Below, one piece after another: positions 37,249 through 45,228 of a DNA stretch of 64,000 nucleotides (positions are counted from its first letter, which is position 1; every line of letters begins with the position of its first letter). This DNA is from Massilia rubra (GTDB lineage: Bacteria > Pseudomonadota > Gammaproteobacteria > Burkholderiales > Burkholderiaceae_D). The notes beneath the pieces are model-generated. The model did no database searches and was not told the origin of the DNA. It worked only from the letters and a program-made list of their open reading frames with translations. Where the stretch lies: the NCBI RefSeq assembly GCF_011682065.1, contig NZ_VUYU01000008.1, positions 248,001 through 312,000 on the forward strand, given 5' to 3'. The position numbers and the translations under genes were made by a program.

Positions 37249-37445
37249 GACTTCACTTACCTTCGATACGACGGTGGTTTCATTTTATCAGCTAACCCGG
37301 TCGCGGCACCGGTAAAGCGGCGGTGCCTGCGCCCGAAGCGCCTACCTTGACGGCTTGCTGAACTGCCGCCTTGTTCGTGTCTTTCCGCCCCGGAGGACTT
37401 TTTACTGCCGGTGCGATAAAGCGGGCATCTTAAAACCCGGATAGT

Positions 37446-38522
37446 TTATACCAAACATTGTTCCAAACCGCTGACAAAGACATCTTTCGGTAAATTTTTG
37501 CCAATAAAAACCATTTTGCTGCCACGTTCCTCGTTTTCGCCCCATTTTGCGCCCAGATCGCTGCCCATCATCTGGTGCACGCCCTGGAATACCACCTTGC
37601 GTTCGGCGCCCTGCATCAGCAGCACGCCCTTGTAACGCAGCATGCGCGGACCGAAGACATTGACCAGGCTGGCCAGGAATTCGTCGAGCTTGGCCGGATC
37701 GAAGGGACGGTCGCTCTTGAAGACGAAGGCGGCGATGTCGTCGCTGTGGTGGCCGTGGTGGTGGTCATGGTGGTCGTGCTCGTGGTTGCAGGCGTCGGTG
37801 TGCACATGCCCGTGATCGTGGTCGTGGGCTTCTTCGGCCTTGAGGAAGTCGGGGTCGATTTCCAGCTTGTCGTTCAGGTTGAAGCCGCGGATGTCGAGCA
37901 CCTCGGCCAGCGGCGCGCGCCCGAAGTCGACCGTGCTGATCGGCGCGCGCCCGAAGTCGACCGTGCTGATCGGCGCGCGCGGGTTGATGCGCATCAGGCG
38001 CGCCTTGAGCGCGTCGAGCTGGGCCGTATCGACCAGGTCGGTCTTGGAGATCAGCAGCTTGTCGGCAAACCCGACCTGGCGCTGGGCTTCCTCGTAGTCG
38101 TCGAGCTGGGTCATGGCGTGGCGCGCGTCGACCACGGTCAGCACGGCATCTAACATGTAATGCACGCCCACTTCCTCGTCCATGAAGAAGGTTTGCGCCA
38201 CCGGCCCCGGATTGGCGAGACCCGTCGTTTCGATGATGATGCGGTCGAAGTGCAGCTCGCCCGCCTCGCGCTTTTGCGCCAGCTTGGTCAATGCCACGAT
38301 CAGGTCGCCGCGCACGGTGCAGCAGATGCAGCCGTTGTTCATCTCGACGATCTGCTCGCTGCTGTCCTGCACCAGGATTTCATTGTCGATGTTTTCCTGG
38401 CCGAACTCGTTCTCGATGACGGCAATCTTCAGCCCGTGATCCTCTTGCAGGATGCGGTTCAGGAGCGTGGTTTTGCCGGCGCCGAGGAAGCCGGTCAGGA
38501 TGGTGCTGGGTATCAAGGCCAT
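37446..38522 (-). CDS. COG0523/CobW-family GTPase (metallochaperone) with His-rich loop
   Basis: A 358-residue G3E GTPase with Walker A GFLGAGKTT, the metal-binding GCICC motif, the ETTGLANP switch and SKTD. A histidine/aspartate-rich stretch (about 250-275, HDHDHGHVHTD... and HHDHHHGHH) suits zinc or nickel handling, and the C-terminal CobW_C domain follows. A 30-bp tandem duplication inserts a second copy of APISTVDFGR after the SKTD region. The start at 38522 (MALIPSTILTGFLG) is favoured over an upstream ATG that has no family support. Family members deliver zinc to client enzymes during starvation; the client here is unknown. Confidence 0.88.
   Translation of the reverse strand: MALIPSTILTGFLGAGKTTLLNRILQEDHGLKIAVIENEFGQENIDNEILVQDSSEQIVEMNNGCICCTVRGDLIVALTKLAQKREAGELHFDRIIIETTGLANPGPVAQTFFMDEEVGVHYMLDAVLTVVDARHAMTQLDDYEEAQRQVGFADKLLISKTDLVDTAQLDALKARLMRINPRAPISTVDFGRAPISTVDFGRAPLAEVLDIRGFNLNDKLEIDPDFLKAEEAHDHDHGHVHTDACNHEHDHHDHHHGHHSDDIAAFVFKSDRPFDPAKLDEFLASLVNVFGPRMLRYKGVLLMQGAERKVVFQGVHQMMGSDLGAKWGENEERGSKMVFIGKNLPKDVFVSGLEQCLV
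37911..37980 (-). repeat. 30-bp exact tandem duplication inside the COG0523 GTPase gene
   Basis: A 30-bp unit is present twice (37911-37940 and 37941-37970), followed by its first ten bases again. It encodes APISTVDFGR twice in frame. Identity is perfect, so the event is recent or an assembly artefact. Confidence 0.95.
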
Positions 38523-38559
38523 GTTGTCGTCAATCAGTGTGCCGCCCGGGAGCGGGCGA

Positions 38560-38575
38560 ATAATCGAGCGATTAT
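38560..38575. promoter_or_regulatory. Candidate operator upstream of the COG0523 GTPase
   Basis: ATAATCGAGCGATTAT is a perfect 7-2-7 palindrome, 38 bases before the GTPase start and in the gap after xerC. It is AT-rich in a GC-rich region. It does not match the Zur consensus I know, so the regulator is unknown. Confidence 0.45.
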
Positions 38576-38661
38576 GCCGGATTTCGCCATTTGCTTCCAA
38601 CTACCGCCAGATCGCTTGACGCGGATCATGCCGCAAACGCGTATCCGGCCCTGTTGCAAGC

Positions 38662-39612
38662 CTATTTCGCCTTGGCGCGCGGATGGGCCTGGTCGTACAC
38701 GGCGGCCAGGTGCTGGAAGTCGAGCGCGGTGTAGACCTGGGTCGAGGTGATGCTGGCGTGGCCGAGCATGTCTTGCACGGCGCGCAGGTCGCCCGACGAT
38801 TGCAGCACATGCGAGGCGAACGAGTGGCGCAGCATGTGCGGATGCACGTGCACCGGGGTGCCGGCGTCGATCGCGTGCTGTTTCAGGCGCAGCTGCACCA
38901 CGCGCGGCGACACGCGCGTGCCGCGCTCGGACAGGAACAGGGCGCCGCTGCCATCGGCCGGCGGCGGGCGCACCGCCAGCCAGGCCGCCAGTGCGGTGCG
39001 CGCGTGGCTGCCCACCGGCACCGTGCGCATCTTGTTGCCCTTGCCGGTGACCAGCACGTCGCCCGAGGCCAGGTCGATCCAGCCGAGCGAGGCGGCCTGG
39101 CCCTCGCCGCCCTTGGTATAGGTCACGTCGAGCCCGGCCAGCTCGGCCACCCGCAAGCCGCTCGAATACAGCAGCTCGAACATGGCGCGGTTGCACAGCT
39201 CGGCGCTGGTCGGGCTGCGGCCGGGCGGCGCGCTTGACACCAGCTGCACGGCGTCGTCCACCGCCAGCGCTTTCGGCAACGGGGCCGGGCGCTTGGGGGC
39301 GCGCACGCCGTCGGTGGGGTTGGCGGCCAGGGTGATGTGCTCCGACAGCCAGCCGAAAAAGCCACGCCAGCTCGACAGCTTGCGGGCGATCGAGCGCGGT
39401 CCCAGTTGCTGGCTGTGCAAAATCGAGGTCAGGCGCCGGATGTCGGCCTGGCGCACCTGCTGCCAGGGCATGCCCTTGGCCAGCGTATGCAACTGGTGCA
39501 GGTCGCGCCGGTAGGCGTCGATGGTGTGCGGCGAGAGCTGGCGCTGCGTGGCCAGCTGCTCGAGGTAGCGCCCGACCCAGTCGGTGGCTTCTAGCGCGAC
39601 CGGATGATCCAT
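38662..39612 (-). CDS. xerC: Tyrosine recombinase XerC
   Basis: Resolves chromosome dimers at dif together with XerD. The 316 residues have an N-terminal SAM-like core-binding domain (LSPHTIDAYRRDL) and a catalytic domain. The catalytic residues are R154 (SSGLRVAEL), a lysine at K191 or K194 in the KGNK loop, H259 and R262 (HPHMLRHSF), H285 (LGHASI) and nucleophile Y294 (TQVYTALD). It follows the DUF484 gene with a one-base gap, the usual DUF484-xerC pairing. It is a chromosomal Xer recombinase, not a mobile-element integrase. Confidence 0.95.
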   Translation of the reverse strand: MDHPVALEATDWVGRYLEQLATQRQLSPHTIDAYRRDLHQLHTLAKGMPWQQVRQADIRRLTSILHSQQLGPRSIARKLSSWRGFFGWLSEHITLAANPTDGVRAPKRPAPLPKALAVDDAVQLVSSAPPGRSPTSAELCNRAMFELLYSSGLRVAELAGLDVTYTKGGEGQAASLGWIDLASGDVLVTGKGNKMRTVPVGSHARTALAAWLAVRPPPADGSGALFLSERGTRVSPRVVQLRLKQHAIDAGTPVHVHPHMLRHSFASHVLQSSGDLRAVQDMLGHASITSTQVYTALDFQHLAAVYDQAHPRAKAK

Positions 39613-39613
39613 G

Positions 39614-40276
39614 TCAGGCCCGCAAGGCCGCCAGCGCGGCGCTGGCGGTTTCGCCGATGTGCACCAGGAAATCGGTGCCCATGCTGGCGGTAAAGCGTTC
39701 CGGATCGGGCGAGCCGAGGATCAGCAGGCCGAAGGCGCTGCCGTTGCTGCGCAGCGGCAAAATGACGGTCGACTGCACCGCGCCCGCGTCGGCCAGCCAG
39801 CGCACCGCTTCGAAATCGTGGTTGCTGCCGCAGTAGGGCGCCAGCAGGCTGTTGGCGAACAGGCGCGCATCTTCCGACACGCCGTTGACGTACCAGTTGC
39901 CGGCGTGCGCCGGCGCCAGGTTCCACAGGCGCAGGGTGGCCTGGGGCACGCCGAAATGGGTGGCCAGGCCATCGACCAGGGCGCGCGGCATGTCGCCGTC
40001 GTGGCGCGTCTTGAGCAGGGTCTGGGTCCAGCCGTGGAACTTGTTGGCGATGGCGGCGTTCGCTTCGGCCAGGCGGACCAGGTCCGACATGCGCAGTTCG
40101 AGCGCCTTGTATTTGTCGCGCATCACTTCCATCTGGCGCTCCTGGAGCGAGACGGCCTTGCCGGTCAGCGGGCTGGACAGCTTGACCTCGCCCAGCAGAT
40201 TGGCGTGTTCCTGGAAAAAAGTCGGATGGTCGGCCAGGTAGTCGGCGACGGCGGTGGAGTCCAGAGTGGCGGTCAT
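39614..40276 (-). CDS. DUF484 family protein
   Basis: A 220-residue cytoplasmic protein: N-terminal helix VADYLADHPTFFQEHANLLGEV, a coiled segment (QERQMEVMRDKYKALELRM), and a GAF-like C-terminal domain (SLLAPYCGSNHDFEAVRWLADAGAVQS and GLLILGSPDPERF). DUF484 genes sit next to xerC in many Proteobacteria and their function is unsettled. First gene of a DUF484-xerC unit; a strong dyad symmetry lies just upstream (40299-40343). In Pseudomonas-like genomes dapF is the first gene of this cluster; here dapF is 5 kb away. Confidence 0.88.
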   Translation of the reverse strand: MTATLDSTAVADYLADHPTFFQEHANLLGEVKLSSPLTGKAVSLQERQMEVMRDKYKALELRMSDLVRLAEANAAIANKFHGWTQTLLKTRHDGDMPRALVDGLATHFGVPQATLRLWNLAPAHAGNWYVNGVSEDARLFANSLLAPYCGSNHDFEAVRWLADAGAVQSTVILPLRSNGSAFGLLILGSPDPERFTASMGTDFLVHIGETASAALAALRA

Positions 40277-40298
40277 TGAAAGTCTTTACGTGAAGTCT

Positions 40299-40343
40299 TA
40301 AGTAAGTGCGCATAAATTCTTGTAATTTCTGCACACTTACTTA
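40299..40343. promoter_or_regulatory. Nested dyad upstream of DUF484-xerC
   Basis: TAAGTAAGTG (40299-40308) and CACTTACTTA (40334-40343) are perfect 10-bp inverted arms 25 bases apart. Inside them AAATT (40314-40318) and AATTT (40324-40328) form a second dyad about the same centre. It ends 23 bases before the DUF484 start, so it may be an operator or an mRNA leader hairpin. Confidence 0.5.
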
Positions 40344-40411
40344 GTGCGGGGAATCGTGTTGCATGCGAAAAAACGTCCCGCAATTCTAACCGACAGCTTG
40401 CGCTCACACGC

Positions 40412-40436
40412 AAAAAGACGCCCGAAGGCGTCTTTT
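40412..40436 (-). terminator. Terminator of the first porin gene
   Basis: AAAAAGACGCC, a CGAA loop and GGCGTCTTTTTT form a strong hairpin with A/T runs on both sides, about 30 bases past the porin stop on the minus strand. It could also work on the plus strand. Confidence 0.88.
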
Positions 40437-40465
40437 TTGCAGTGCGGGATGGTCGCGCGCCGTGC

Positions 40466-41749
40466 TTAGAAGCGGTGACGCACGCCGACCTGGATGGCGT
40501 GGCTGTCTTCGCCAGCGACTTTGGTGAAGCCGCCCGGCGAACCGGCCGCGCCCGGCGTGTACTGGCCGTCGTTCTGGTTCTTGATATGCGACAGCACGGT
40601 GTAGACATCGGTGCGGGCCGAGAGGTTGTAGTCGTAACCGACCGCCACCAGGGTCGCATCGCTGTTCGACACGGTGCGGTCGTTCTGGCGCGCCGCCGAG
40701 GCCATCAGGCGGCCCTGGCCCATGCGGTAGTGCAGGCCGAACTGGTAGCTGCTGGCATCGACCTGGCTGTTGCGGGTGATGTTGGTGGTGTAGATACTGG
40801 TCAGGGCAGCCACGTTGGCAGCCGGCACGCCGGCGGCGCGCAGGCCCGGCGCGACCTGGCCGTTGAACACGGCGAGGTAATCGGCCAGCAGGGCCGAATT
40901 GCGGTTGACCTGGTCGTGGTAGCCGGCGAAGAACTTGAAGTCGCCGACCTTGACCGAACCGCCCACGGTGGTGGTGGTCAGGCTCTTGCGGCCTTGCAGG
41001 TCTTCACCCTGGTTGTGGCCGACGCCGATGTCGAAAATGCTGGTCTTGTAGGTGATCGCGCCGCCCATGAACTTGTTGTAGCGGCCCAGGTAGCCGGAGT
41101 TCTTGGTGCCGTACATGAGCGAGCCGCCGAAGCCGGACGGGGTGGCGATGCGGTACTGGATCGATTTCTGCGAGCGGATGTCCGCGCCCAGCGCGGTAAA
41201 GCCGGCGGTGCCGCCGGTGATGCCGCCCCAGGTGCCGCCGGTGCCGGTTTCGAACGCGTCAGCCGCGGCGAACACTTCGTAGCCGGGGGTGTACATGCGC
41301 CCGACCAGGATGGCGCCGAACGGCGTGACCACACCCACCATGGCGGTGCGATCGAACAGGGCTTTCTCGGCGTTGACGGCGATCGCTGGCTGCAGGCCGG
41401 CGCGCAGGGTCGCCAGGGTCGGCGCCAGGGCCGGGGTCTTGAAGGCATCCATGCCCTTGGTCAGGTAAAAGCCTTGATTCGCGTTCACCAGGCCGGGGCT
41501 CTGGGTGCCGGTGTCGAGTTCGACGCGCGCTTCCAGATTGAAGATGGCCTTGTAACCACCGCCGATGTCTTCGGTACCTTTGAGACCGATGCGCGAACCG
41601 TCCGCGATACCACTGACGAGTTTGGCCGATTCACCTTTGGTTTTCATGAAACCAGCATCGGCAATACCGTAAATGGTCACACTGGACTGGGCCAGGACCG
41701 GGGCTGCGAAACAGGTAGCGATTACACCAGCGATTAATTTTGTTTTCAT
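40466..41749 (-). CDS. Gram-negative general porin (betaproteobacterial OmpC-like)
   Basis: A 427-residue outer-membrane porin with a signal peptide (MKTKLIAGVIATCFAAPVLA). The family start is QSSVTIYGIADAGFMKTKGESAK, then RIGLKGTEDIGGGYKAIFNLE, and the chain ends in the aromatic residue of VGVRHRF. The 16-stranded trimeric barrel passes small hydrophilic solutes. It is longer than the neighbouring porin because of larger loops. Preceded by an AT-rich leader with TATATAAAAT and CTGGAG before the ATG; followed by its own terminator. Confidence 0.95.
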   Translation of the reverse strand: MKTKLIAGVIATCFAAPVLAQSSVTIYGIADAGFMKTKGESAKLVSGIADGSRIGLKGTEDIGGGYKAIFNLEARVELDTGTQSPGLVNANQGFYLTKGMDAFKTPALAPTLATLRAGLQPAIAVNAEKALFDRTAMVGVVTPFGAILVGRMYTPGYEVFAAADAFETGTGGTWGGITGGTAGFTALGADIRSQKSIQYRIATPSGFGGSLMYGTKNSGYLGRYNKFMGGAITYKTSIFDIGVGHNQGEDLQGRKSLTTTTVGGSVKVGDFKFFAGYHDQVNRNSALLADYLAVFNGQVAPGLRAAGVPAANVAALTSIYTTNITRNSQVDASSYQFGLHYRMGQGRLMASAARQNDRTVSNSDATLVAVGYDYNLSARTDVYTVLSHIKNQNDGQYTPGAAGSPGGFTKVAGEDSHAIQVGVRHRF

Positions 41750-41941
41750 TGTGTCTCCAGGAGATTATTTTATATAAAAACGAACGTGCGTACTAATTCG
41801 TTTTGACCAATATGCCATCGTTTTTTAGCCTTGTACAGAAAGCCGATCGCGCACGCAAGTGCTGGTTGCGAAAAAGACACAGACGAAGCAAAAACGTCAA
41901 TACCGTCTTATCTGAAACACCACAGCCTGCGCCGTCAAAGG

Positions 41942-41979
41942 CAAAGGGCAGCGATGTTGCCATCGCCGCCCTTTGTTTT
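41942..41979 (-). terminator. Hairpin terminator after the second porin gene
   Basis: Two 15-base arms (41942-41956 and 41961-41975, one mismatch) surround a TTGC loop. They begin with CAAAGGGC and end with GCCCTTTG, and a short T run follows on the plus strand. It lies 47 bases beyond the porin stop. The T run on the minus side is weak. Confidence 0.65.
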
Positions 41980-42021
41980 ATCCGACCGACTTATGTTGCA
42001 TACGATTTATATCGCACTGCA

Positions 42022-43083
42022 TCAAAAAGCGTGATTCACGCCCAATGCATAGATATTCATGCTCGATGGAATGGTCGGGCCTTTCTTGTTAGAAGCATCA
42101 GCATACACATAGGTGCGTGGCGACAGGCTGTATTCGTAGCCGATCGACATTTGCTTGGTCTTTTGCATGCCCTGGTTCAAAGCGCCCTGGTTCTTCTGGC
42201 CATAACCGGCCAGGATTTTGCCCTGGCCCATTTTGTAATTGGCGCCAACCACCCACGAACGCGCTTCTTCGCTGTTAAACAAGGTATGGCCGCGGTCTTG
42301 CTGCACGCGCGTGGCCATCAGTTTCAGTTCCGGCGTGGCCATCACATAGCCGGCGATCGAGAGCAGGCGCGATTCGACCGCGTTGCGTTCGGCGGCCAGC
42401 ATCAGCGAACCGGCCGCGCCGGTATACGTGGCCGAGACCGAGTAAGGATTGGCCGACGCTTCCGAGCCAGCACGGTATTGCGGGTTGGCCAGGCTGCCGC
42501 GGCCGACGATGGCTGCCGAACCCGTGCTCGCTTCCTTGGTGCCGACCGTGGCATTGATCTGGAAGCCGTTGTACACGTTCGAGTTGTAGAACAGGGCGTT
42601 GTTGAAGCGGTTGGTCGAATTGCCCACCGAGCCGAGCGGGTCCGAGGTGTAGCCAGCGACCATCAGGTCGGTCTGGAAACCGGCCGGGCTCGGCACACCG
42701 TGGAACGGCTCGAACTGGGTGCTGCTTTCCTGGAAGGCGGTCAGGCCGCGTCCCAGGCGCACCATGCCGAAGGCGCCTTGCAGGCCGACCCGGCTCTGGC
42801 CCTGGAACAGCGGACGCTGGACGCCGTTGGCGCCCTGCTCGATGGTGCCCGAGTCCGGTTCATAGCGAATTTCGAGCTGGAACAAGGCTTTCAGGCCGCT
42901 GCCGATGTCTTCCACGCCTTTGAAACCGAGGGTGTTATTCGCGCGCTTGCCGATGGCCAGCGATTGGTCAGTACGTTTGATCATGCCGGCATCAACGGTG
43001 CCGTAGATGACCACAGAAGATTGTGCTTGTGCAAAGCCGGCGCTTGCGCCCAGAATTGCCAGAGCGACCAGTGATTTTTTCAT
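42022..43083 (-). CDS. Gram-negative porin, second copy
   Basis: A 353-residue porin with signal peptide MKKSLVALAILGASAGFAQA. The body begins QSSVVIYGTVDAGMIKRTDQS, with TLGFKGVEDIGSGLKALFQLE and a terminal ALGVNHAF. It shares the family layout of the porin 272 bases downstream, but the loops differ, so the two are diverged paralogues rather than a recent copy. The frame runs 22 codons upstream; the signal peptide fixes the start at 43083. Its own hairpin separates it from the other porin gene. Confidence 0.95.
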   Translation of the reverse strand: MKKSLVALAILGASAGFAQAQSSVVIYGTVDAGMIKRTDQSLAIGKRANNTLGFKGVEDIGSGLKALFQLEIRYEPDSGTIEQGANGVQRPLFQGQSRVGLQGAFGMVRLGRGLTAFQESSTQFEPFHGVPSPAGFQTDLMVAGYTSDPLGSVGNSTNRFNNALFYNSNVYNGFQINATVGTKEASTGSAAIVGRGSLANPQYRAGSEASANPYSVSATYTGAAGSLMLAAERNAVESRLLSIAGYVMATPELKLMATRVQQDRGHTLFNSEEARSWVVGANYKMGQGKILAGYGQKNQGALNQGMQKTKQMSIGYEYSLSPRTYVYADASNKKGPTIPSSMNIYALGVNHAF

Positions 43084-43476
43084 GTACACGTCCCTAAAAG
43101 TGAAACAGTCGAATCCGCAAGTGCCTTGAGTTTTCAATCTACTGAACACCCGGATTAAGAAACCTTATTGCTTGGCCAAGTCCAGCGTGGCTGTCCTGGT
43201 CGATTATGAGGGGTAGAATTGGTTGAAAGCCAATCATTCCGGCAGTGTTGTTGTATTTATGAAACGGCAGTGCGTATTGATACAGGCAAGACACTCCTCA
43301 TTTTTATGAAATCGTTTCATGAGGTATCCCGGATATTCTTACTAACAAGCTTTGTGCGAAATCAAGGAAGTCGCCATCAGCGGCCATCGCGCCGCGCGCC
43401 TGACGTAGACTTTAAAACGTCGGCTGCACCCGCATCAGCCAGGCAACTGTTGTATATTGGCAACTCGACCGGCACC
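43084..43476. other. Intergenic region between second porin and Sel1-repeat gene
   Basis: About 390 bases lie between the divergent genes if the Sel1 gene starts at 43477. An open frame runs in from 43219, but codon use there is unlike the rest of the gene. The stretch holds a 5-bp inverted repeat (43218-43234) and a perfect 15-base palindrome (43306-43320). No further gene is seen. Confidence 0.5.
43306..43320. promoter_or_regulatory. Candidate operator, ATGAAATCGTTTCAT
   Basis: A perfect 6-3-6 palindrome upstream of the likely Sel1-gene start and 223 bases from the porin start. The shape resembles LacI-family operators. Which gene it would control is unclear. Confidence 0.35.
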
Positions 43477-45165
43477 ATGCGGCGTAGCAGGCTCAAGGAA
43501 GTAATCTCCTCCCGGGGCTTCTCCAACAAGGTGATGGCAACAATCATGGCAAACCGCGAAGAACTAGCGCTCATCCGGGGCGCGCGCGCAGGCCGCGCCC
43601 AAGCCCAGCTCGACCTGGGAACCCTCTATCTGTTCGGCAGCGCCGGCTTGCCCAAGAGCCTGCCGACGGCCCTTCACTGGCTTGACCGTGCCGCGCAGCA
43701 AGGCAGCGCCGGCGCCTGCCAGCTGATCGGCACCCATATTCCCTTCGATGTGGCGGTGCAGAGCCAGCGGCCGGTGGCGTGCTGGTTCGAGCAAGCCTGC
43801 GACGATGGCAACCTGCGTGCCGGGCTGGTGCTGGCCCAGCTGATTTTAGGCGGGCATGGCGGCGCCACGCCCGGCCCCGAGCGGCGCGAAAAAGCCTTTC
43901 GCGCGCTCGAAGCGGGCGCGGCGGCGGGCCTGGCCGAAGCCCAGTGGCTGCTGTCGCAGCACCGGCGCCTGGCGGGCGCGCTGACGATGGCGTCCGAGGC
44001 GCACGTGGCGCCGCCGGCGCGTCCGGCGCCCGCGCCGGCGCCACAGCACACGGTCGATGCGCGCTGGCTGCAGCGCGCCGCCGAGAGCGGCTTGCCGCAG
44101 GGCCAGTTGTCGCAACTCGACACCGACTGGGAAGAAGGGCGCCTGGCCGCCTACGCGCAGCGCGCCCTGCCGCTGGCGCGGGCCCTGGTGCGCCAGCTGG
44201 GCACGACGCCGCGCGCCGCCAGCGGGCTCGGTGCGGCGGACGTCACCTTGCTGTCGCGTTGCGCGCGCGCGCTGGCGGCCGCTGCCGGCGACCCTGATGG
44301 CGATGCCGGCCGTTCCGATACGCTGGACGCCGAGATGCGCCATTTCTTCGAGCTGGCCGCAGCCGAGCACGATGCTCACGCCCAGTTCGCCGTGGGACTG
44401 TGGTGCGCGCGCATGCAGGTCGACGGCAAGCGCATCGCCGTGGGCGAAGGCTCGGCCAACTTCAAGAAAGCCATCCGCTGGCTGACCCTGGCCGGCAACC
44501 AGGGGCTGGCCGAAGCCTGGTATGCGCTCTCGCGCATCTACGTCAAGCCCGAGTTCTCCCAACGCAACGTGCTTGACGCCCAGCGCTATCTGGAGCGCGC
44601 CGCCGAAATGGGTTACCGCGACGCCCAGCTCGAGTGCGGCAACAGCGCCTGGCGCGCGCGCCGCGAGAATGAAAACAATGATGTGCGGGCGGTGTACTGG
44701 TTACAGAAGGCGGCGCTGCAAGGCTGTCCGCTGGCGGCCACGGCGCTGCACAAGATCGCCCCGCGCTGCGACGGCGCGGCCTACACCGAAACCGGGGCCT
44801 TGGCAGCGTACGAGCTGGGCGGCGCGCATCCGCTGCTGGCCGCGCGTCTCGAGCTGGCCGCCCTGTTCGGGCTGACGCGCGCCGAAGCGTTGTTGCTCGA
44901 TGTAACGGCGGCCGACCAGGGGCATTGCCTGGTGATCGATATCCGCGGCAGTTACGGGCGCAGCAAGCGGCGTCTGGTGGTGATCGATTCGATGCACGAA
45001 CGGCACGCGCTGGACCGCATCGTGCGCCTGTTCGACGGCGTCGACTGCGGGCCGAGCGGTCCGGAGGGCAATTACCGGCAGCGGCTGTACCGGCTCAAGA
45101 CCCTGGTGCCGGAGTCCGAGCATGCCGAGCTGGGGGAGGTGGAGGCGTACGAGATGGCGGCGTGA
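43477..45165 (+). CDS. Sel1-repeat (TPR-like) protein
   Basis: About 562 residues with several Sel1-like repeats, for example AQAQLDLGTLYLFGSAGLPKSLPTALHWLDRAAQQG and NQGLAEAWYALSRIYVK...AQRYLERAAEMGYRDAQLECG, and a C-terminal region (HCLVIDIRGSYGRSKRRLVVID) of unknown fold. Sel1 repeats mediate protein contacts. There is no signal peptide, so it is probably cytoplasmic. The frame is open from 43219. I chose the ATG at 43477, but 43534 and 43546 (MANREELALIRGAR) are also reasonable. Converges on dapF across a perfect palindromic hairpin. Confidence 0.72.
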   Translation: MRRSRLKEVISSRGFSNKVMATIMANREELALIRGARAGRAQAQLDLGTLYLFGSAGLPKSLPTALHWLDRAAQQGSAGACQLIGTHIPFDVAVQSQRPVACWFEQACDDGNLRAGLVLAQLILGGHGGATPGPERREKAFRALEAGAAAGLAEAQWLLSQHRRLAGALTMASEAHVAPPARPAPAPAPQHTVDARWLQRAAESGLPQGQLSQLDTDWEEGRLAAYAQRALPLARALVRQLGTTPRAASGLGAADVTLLSRCARALAAAAGDPDGDAGRSDTLDAEMRHFFELAAAEHDAHAQFAVGLWCARMQVDGKRIAVGEGSANFKKAIRWLTLAGNQGLAEAWYALSRIYVKPEFSQRNVLDAQRYLERAAEMGYRDAQLECGNSAWRARRENENNDVRAVYWLQKAALQGCPLAATALHKIAPRCDGAAYTETGALAAYELGGAHPLLAARLELAALFGLTRAEALLLDVTAADQGHCLVIDIRGSYGRSKRRLVVIDSMHERHALDRIVRLFDGVDCGPSGPEGNYRQRLYRLKTLVPESEHAELGEVEAYEMAA

Positions 45166-45187
45166 GGGGAGGGCCGGGAACCTCAAC

Positions 45188-45221
45188 ACCGTCATTCCCG
45201 GCCGAGGCCGGGAATGACGGT
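45188..45221. repeat. Perfect 16-bp palindromic REP-like hairpin
   Basis: ACCGTCATTCCCGGCC and its exact reverse complement are separated by two bases. It lies between the convergent Sel1 and dapF genes and could serve as a bidirectional terminator. It shares the CCGTC-TTCCC core with the REP units at 14514 and 52497. Confidence 0.8.
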
Positions 45222-45228
45222 CGTCAAT

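Noticed and set aside
38560-38575. Zur box upstream of the COG0523 GTPase
   Set aside because: The palindrome does not match the Zur consensus I know, so only an unknown operator is claimed.
38662-39612. Mobile-element integrase
   Set aside because: The recombinase is XerC by motifs and by its DUF484 neighbour; no attachment site or cargo is seen.
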